From Vibrio chagasii (GTDB lineage: Bacteria > Pseudomonadota > Gammaproteobacteria > Enterobacterales > Vibrionaceae), in contig NZ_AP025465.1 in assembly GCF_024347355.1 (NCBI RefSeq), positions 682,001 to 746,000 of the forward strand: a DNA stretch of 64,000 bases, in the 5' to 3' direction. The notes under the pieces were generated by a model that was not told the origin of the DNA, did no database searches, and saw only the letters and a list, made by a program, of their open reading frames with translations. Below, in pieces: positions 62,586 through 64,000 of the stretch; the first letter of the stretch is position 1; each line of letters begins with the position of its first letter. Both the position numbers and the translations under genes were made by a program.

Positions 62586-63922
62586 GGAATTATGCAAAGC
62601 AGCATGGCGTAGTGACTTTGTTGATTACATCAGTGCTTTTGCTTGGAGCCTTAGTCGTGACGCTAGGCTCCTATCGAAGCATCTTCCATCAGATGAAAGT
62701 GGCTCAAAATGAAGTTCAAGGCAGGCAAGCACATTGGCGATCGGAAGGTGGACTGGAGTGTACTTACGCTTATCTACTTGAACTAGATAAAAATGTTGCT
62801 GATATTCAAGATACCAGTACTCGCCCAGCAGACTTTGCAGACTGGTGCTCTCCTTATCAAAATCAGCCTCAAATAGATGTGTCGATTACTGCTAGCTCTA
62901 GTACATATTTGGTGACGTCTTCTTCGAACACCAACTCCCTTTATAAGACGATAAGAGAACAGTCCCAGTTAGGCACGGGAGCAATCCAGTCGACAGGACC
63001 AATCGAAATAATTGGGACACTAAGTCTCAAGCCAACAGCGAAAGAAGAGCCCATCAGTGGTAATGAATATGAGTGTGTCAGTGTCTCATTCGCTGATCTG
63101 TTTACTTATCAATATGATGCTACTCACGGTGATTCAGGGCAGGTGTTGGGGGTAGAAGTGCATAATCCTACTGCTGATGGGCCCTTTTCTGGTTTCGATG
63201 GCGTTTGTCATAGCGACTATAAAACGGAGATCCCGAAAGGCACTTCCGGTAGTTCCTATTCGATCTATGCCCCTGATTATTATCAAGCAACCAACCCACC
63301 GCCGTTCAAGAAAGACTTCAATCCAGATCCTAATATGAATCCGTTTTACACCTTCTTTGGCATGGCTAGAACGGAACAAAACATTCTCGACCTGTCGCAA
63401 GATACGGACTTGTTTAAGCATATTCAGCTATTGAACGCGACCGAGTGTGGTCCAGAGATCATGGACCATTTTACGATAGGCCAAACCAAAGGGCTGTGGA
63501 TTGAAGGTAACTGTCACATCAATGCGGCGGTAGCAGCTGCAAATAACCCCTCTCAACTTCTCGTGATTCAAGATGGTGTGCTCGCATTGAATGGCGCTAT
63601 GACCTATAACGGGGTGATTTATCACTTGGTTGATTACCAAAACAGCCATGTGAAAACGCGAGTCGATAACTTCTGGAACTCGCTTGCGGCTAACAACGTG
63701 TTTGCGCCTTTTATCAAAGACATCGATGAGGCTAGCGTGATCAAAAAGAGTGTCGGTATTCAGTTTGCCTCTGGTTTACCTTCTGGTGGCCTTATCTTTG
63801 ATTCTCCCTCGGGAGTGACGACCATTGTGGGGGATATGGACATGGATTTCCGTGCGGATTCGAACCCAAGTGACCCGCCTTCTACGTACCAATGGCAGCG
63901 AGGCTCGTGGAGTGATTTCTAA
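62582..63922 (+). CDS. PilX-like minor pilin cluster protein
   Basis: A 446-residue protein starting MRNYAKQHGVVTLLITSVLLLGALVVTL, a single N-terminal membrane helix as in PilX-type proteins of minor pilin operons, though it lacks the F/M-TLxE cleavage motif. The large C-terminal part is beta-rich and extracytoplasmic. The ATG overlaps the pilW end. Function beyond pilus assembly or adhesion is not clear. Confidence 0.65.
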   Translation: MRNYAKQHGVVTLLITSVLLLGALVVTLGSYRSIFHQMKVAQNEVQGRQAHWRSEGGLECTYAYLLELDKNVADIQDTSTRPADFADWCSPYQNQPQIDVSITASSSTYLVTSSSNTNSLYKTIREQSQLGTGAIQSTGPIEIIGTLSLKPTAKEEPISGNEYECVSVSFADLFTYQYDATHGDSGQVLGVEVHNPTADGPFSGFDGVCHSDYKTEIPKGTSGSSYSIYAPDYYQATNPPPFKKDFNPDPNMNPFYTFFGMARTEQNILDLSQDTDLFKHIQLLNATECGPEIMDHFTIGQTKGLWIEGNCHINAAVAAANNPSQLLVIQDGVLALNGAMTYNGVIYHLVDYQNSHVKTRVDNFWNSLAANNVFAPFIKDIDEASVIKKSVGIQFASGLPSGGLIFDSPSGVTTIVGDMDMDFRADSNPSDPPSTYQWQRGSWSDF

Positions 63923-64000
63923 GAATTCTGGCTTCAGTTTGCTAGAGGTACTTATCTCTTTTCTGCTGATTGGCGTCGCGTCGCTAGGGTTGGTTAAATT
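63912..64000 (+). CDS. PilV-like prepilin, start only (runs off the window)
   Basis: A GTG start inside the preceding gene gives VISKNSG|FSLLEVLISFLLIGVASLGLVK, a leader ending in G followed by FSLLE, a clear class III prepilin N-terminus. Only about 29 codons are in the window. Likely pilV. Confidence 0.7.
   Translation, partial: MISKNSGFSLLEVLISFLLIGVASLGLVK

Noticed and set aside
1..64000. CRISPR arrays, rRNA or tRNA genes
   Set aside because: No regularly spaced direct repeats and no tRNA cloverleaf sequences other than the tmRNA were seen.

Overview
The window looks like a chromosome segment of a marine Vibrio. The evidence is the tmRNA tag ANDENYALAA, the conserved block smpB-ratA-rnfH-bamE-recN-nadK-grpE-dnaK-dnaJ followed by minor pilin genes, and a type III secretion system (T3SS) of the Ysc / V. 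parahaemolyticus T3SS1 type. I cannot fix the species from sequence alone.

Layout. (1) 1-10.7 kb is mixed chromosomal content: acetate transporter, Na+/alanine symporter, PlsC, a CxxC/CxxC protein, a methyltransferase-HNH fusion, a DUF429 protein, an M15 peptidase, and a four-repeat retropepsin-like protein. (2) 10.8-47.7 kb is an essentially complete T3SS. The regulators exsE-exsC (minus), exsB, exsA and exsD come first, then vscB-vscL (plus). Two chaperone-effector pairs follow: a 967-residue protein with a C-terminal ADP-ribosyltransferase-like motif set, and the Fic-domain effector VopS. An unrelated hydrolase/LysR pair comes next, then vscN-vscU (minus) and vopN-tyeA-sycN-vscXY-vcrDRGVH-vopBD (plus). 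(3) 47.8-60.8 kb is core genome: ssrA (tmRNA), smpB, ratA, rnfH, bamE, recN, nadK, grpE, a dicarboxylate-type symporter, dnaK and dnaJ. (4) 60.9-64 kb holds type IV minor pilin genes and runs off the right edge.

Two identical 1430-bp IS4-family elements lie in the same orientation at 22445-23874 and 49733-51162. Each sits exactly in the centre of a Rho-independent terminator hairpin (that of vscL and that of bamE), and each has a target duplication (11 and 13 bp) that is itself the palindromic hairpin core.

How it works together. ExsA should activate the T3SS promoters; ExsD, ExsC and ExsE form the partner-switching cascade that links ExsA activity to secretion. Five promoters in the window (exsC, exsD-vscB, the new effector operon, the vopS operon, vopN) share one architecture: an A-tract followed by a YNRC-type core, a -35-like hexamer six bases later, and a -10-like hexamer after exactly 21 bases. 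A sixth, vscN, has the same box but a poorer -35. This is the layout known for P. aeruginosa ExsA promoters, and it places the new 967-residue effector inside the T3SS regulon. The strongest leads are this effector operon, the terminator-targeting IS, and the shared promoter code.
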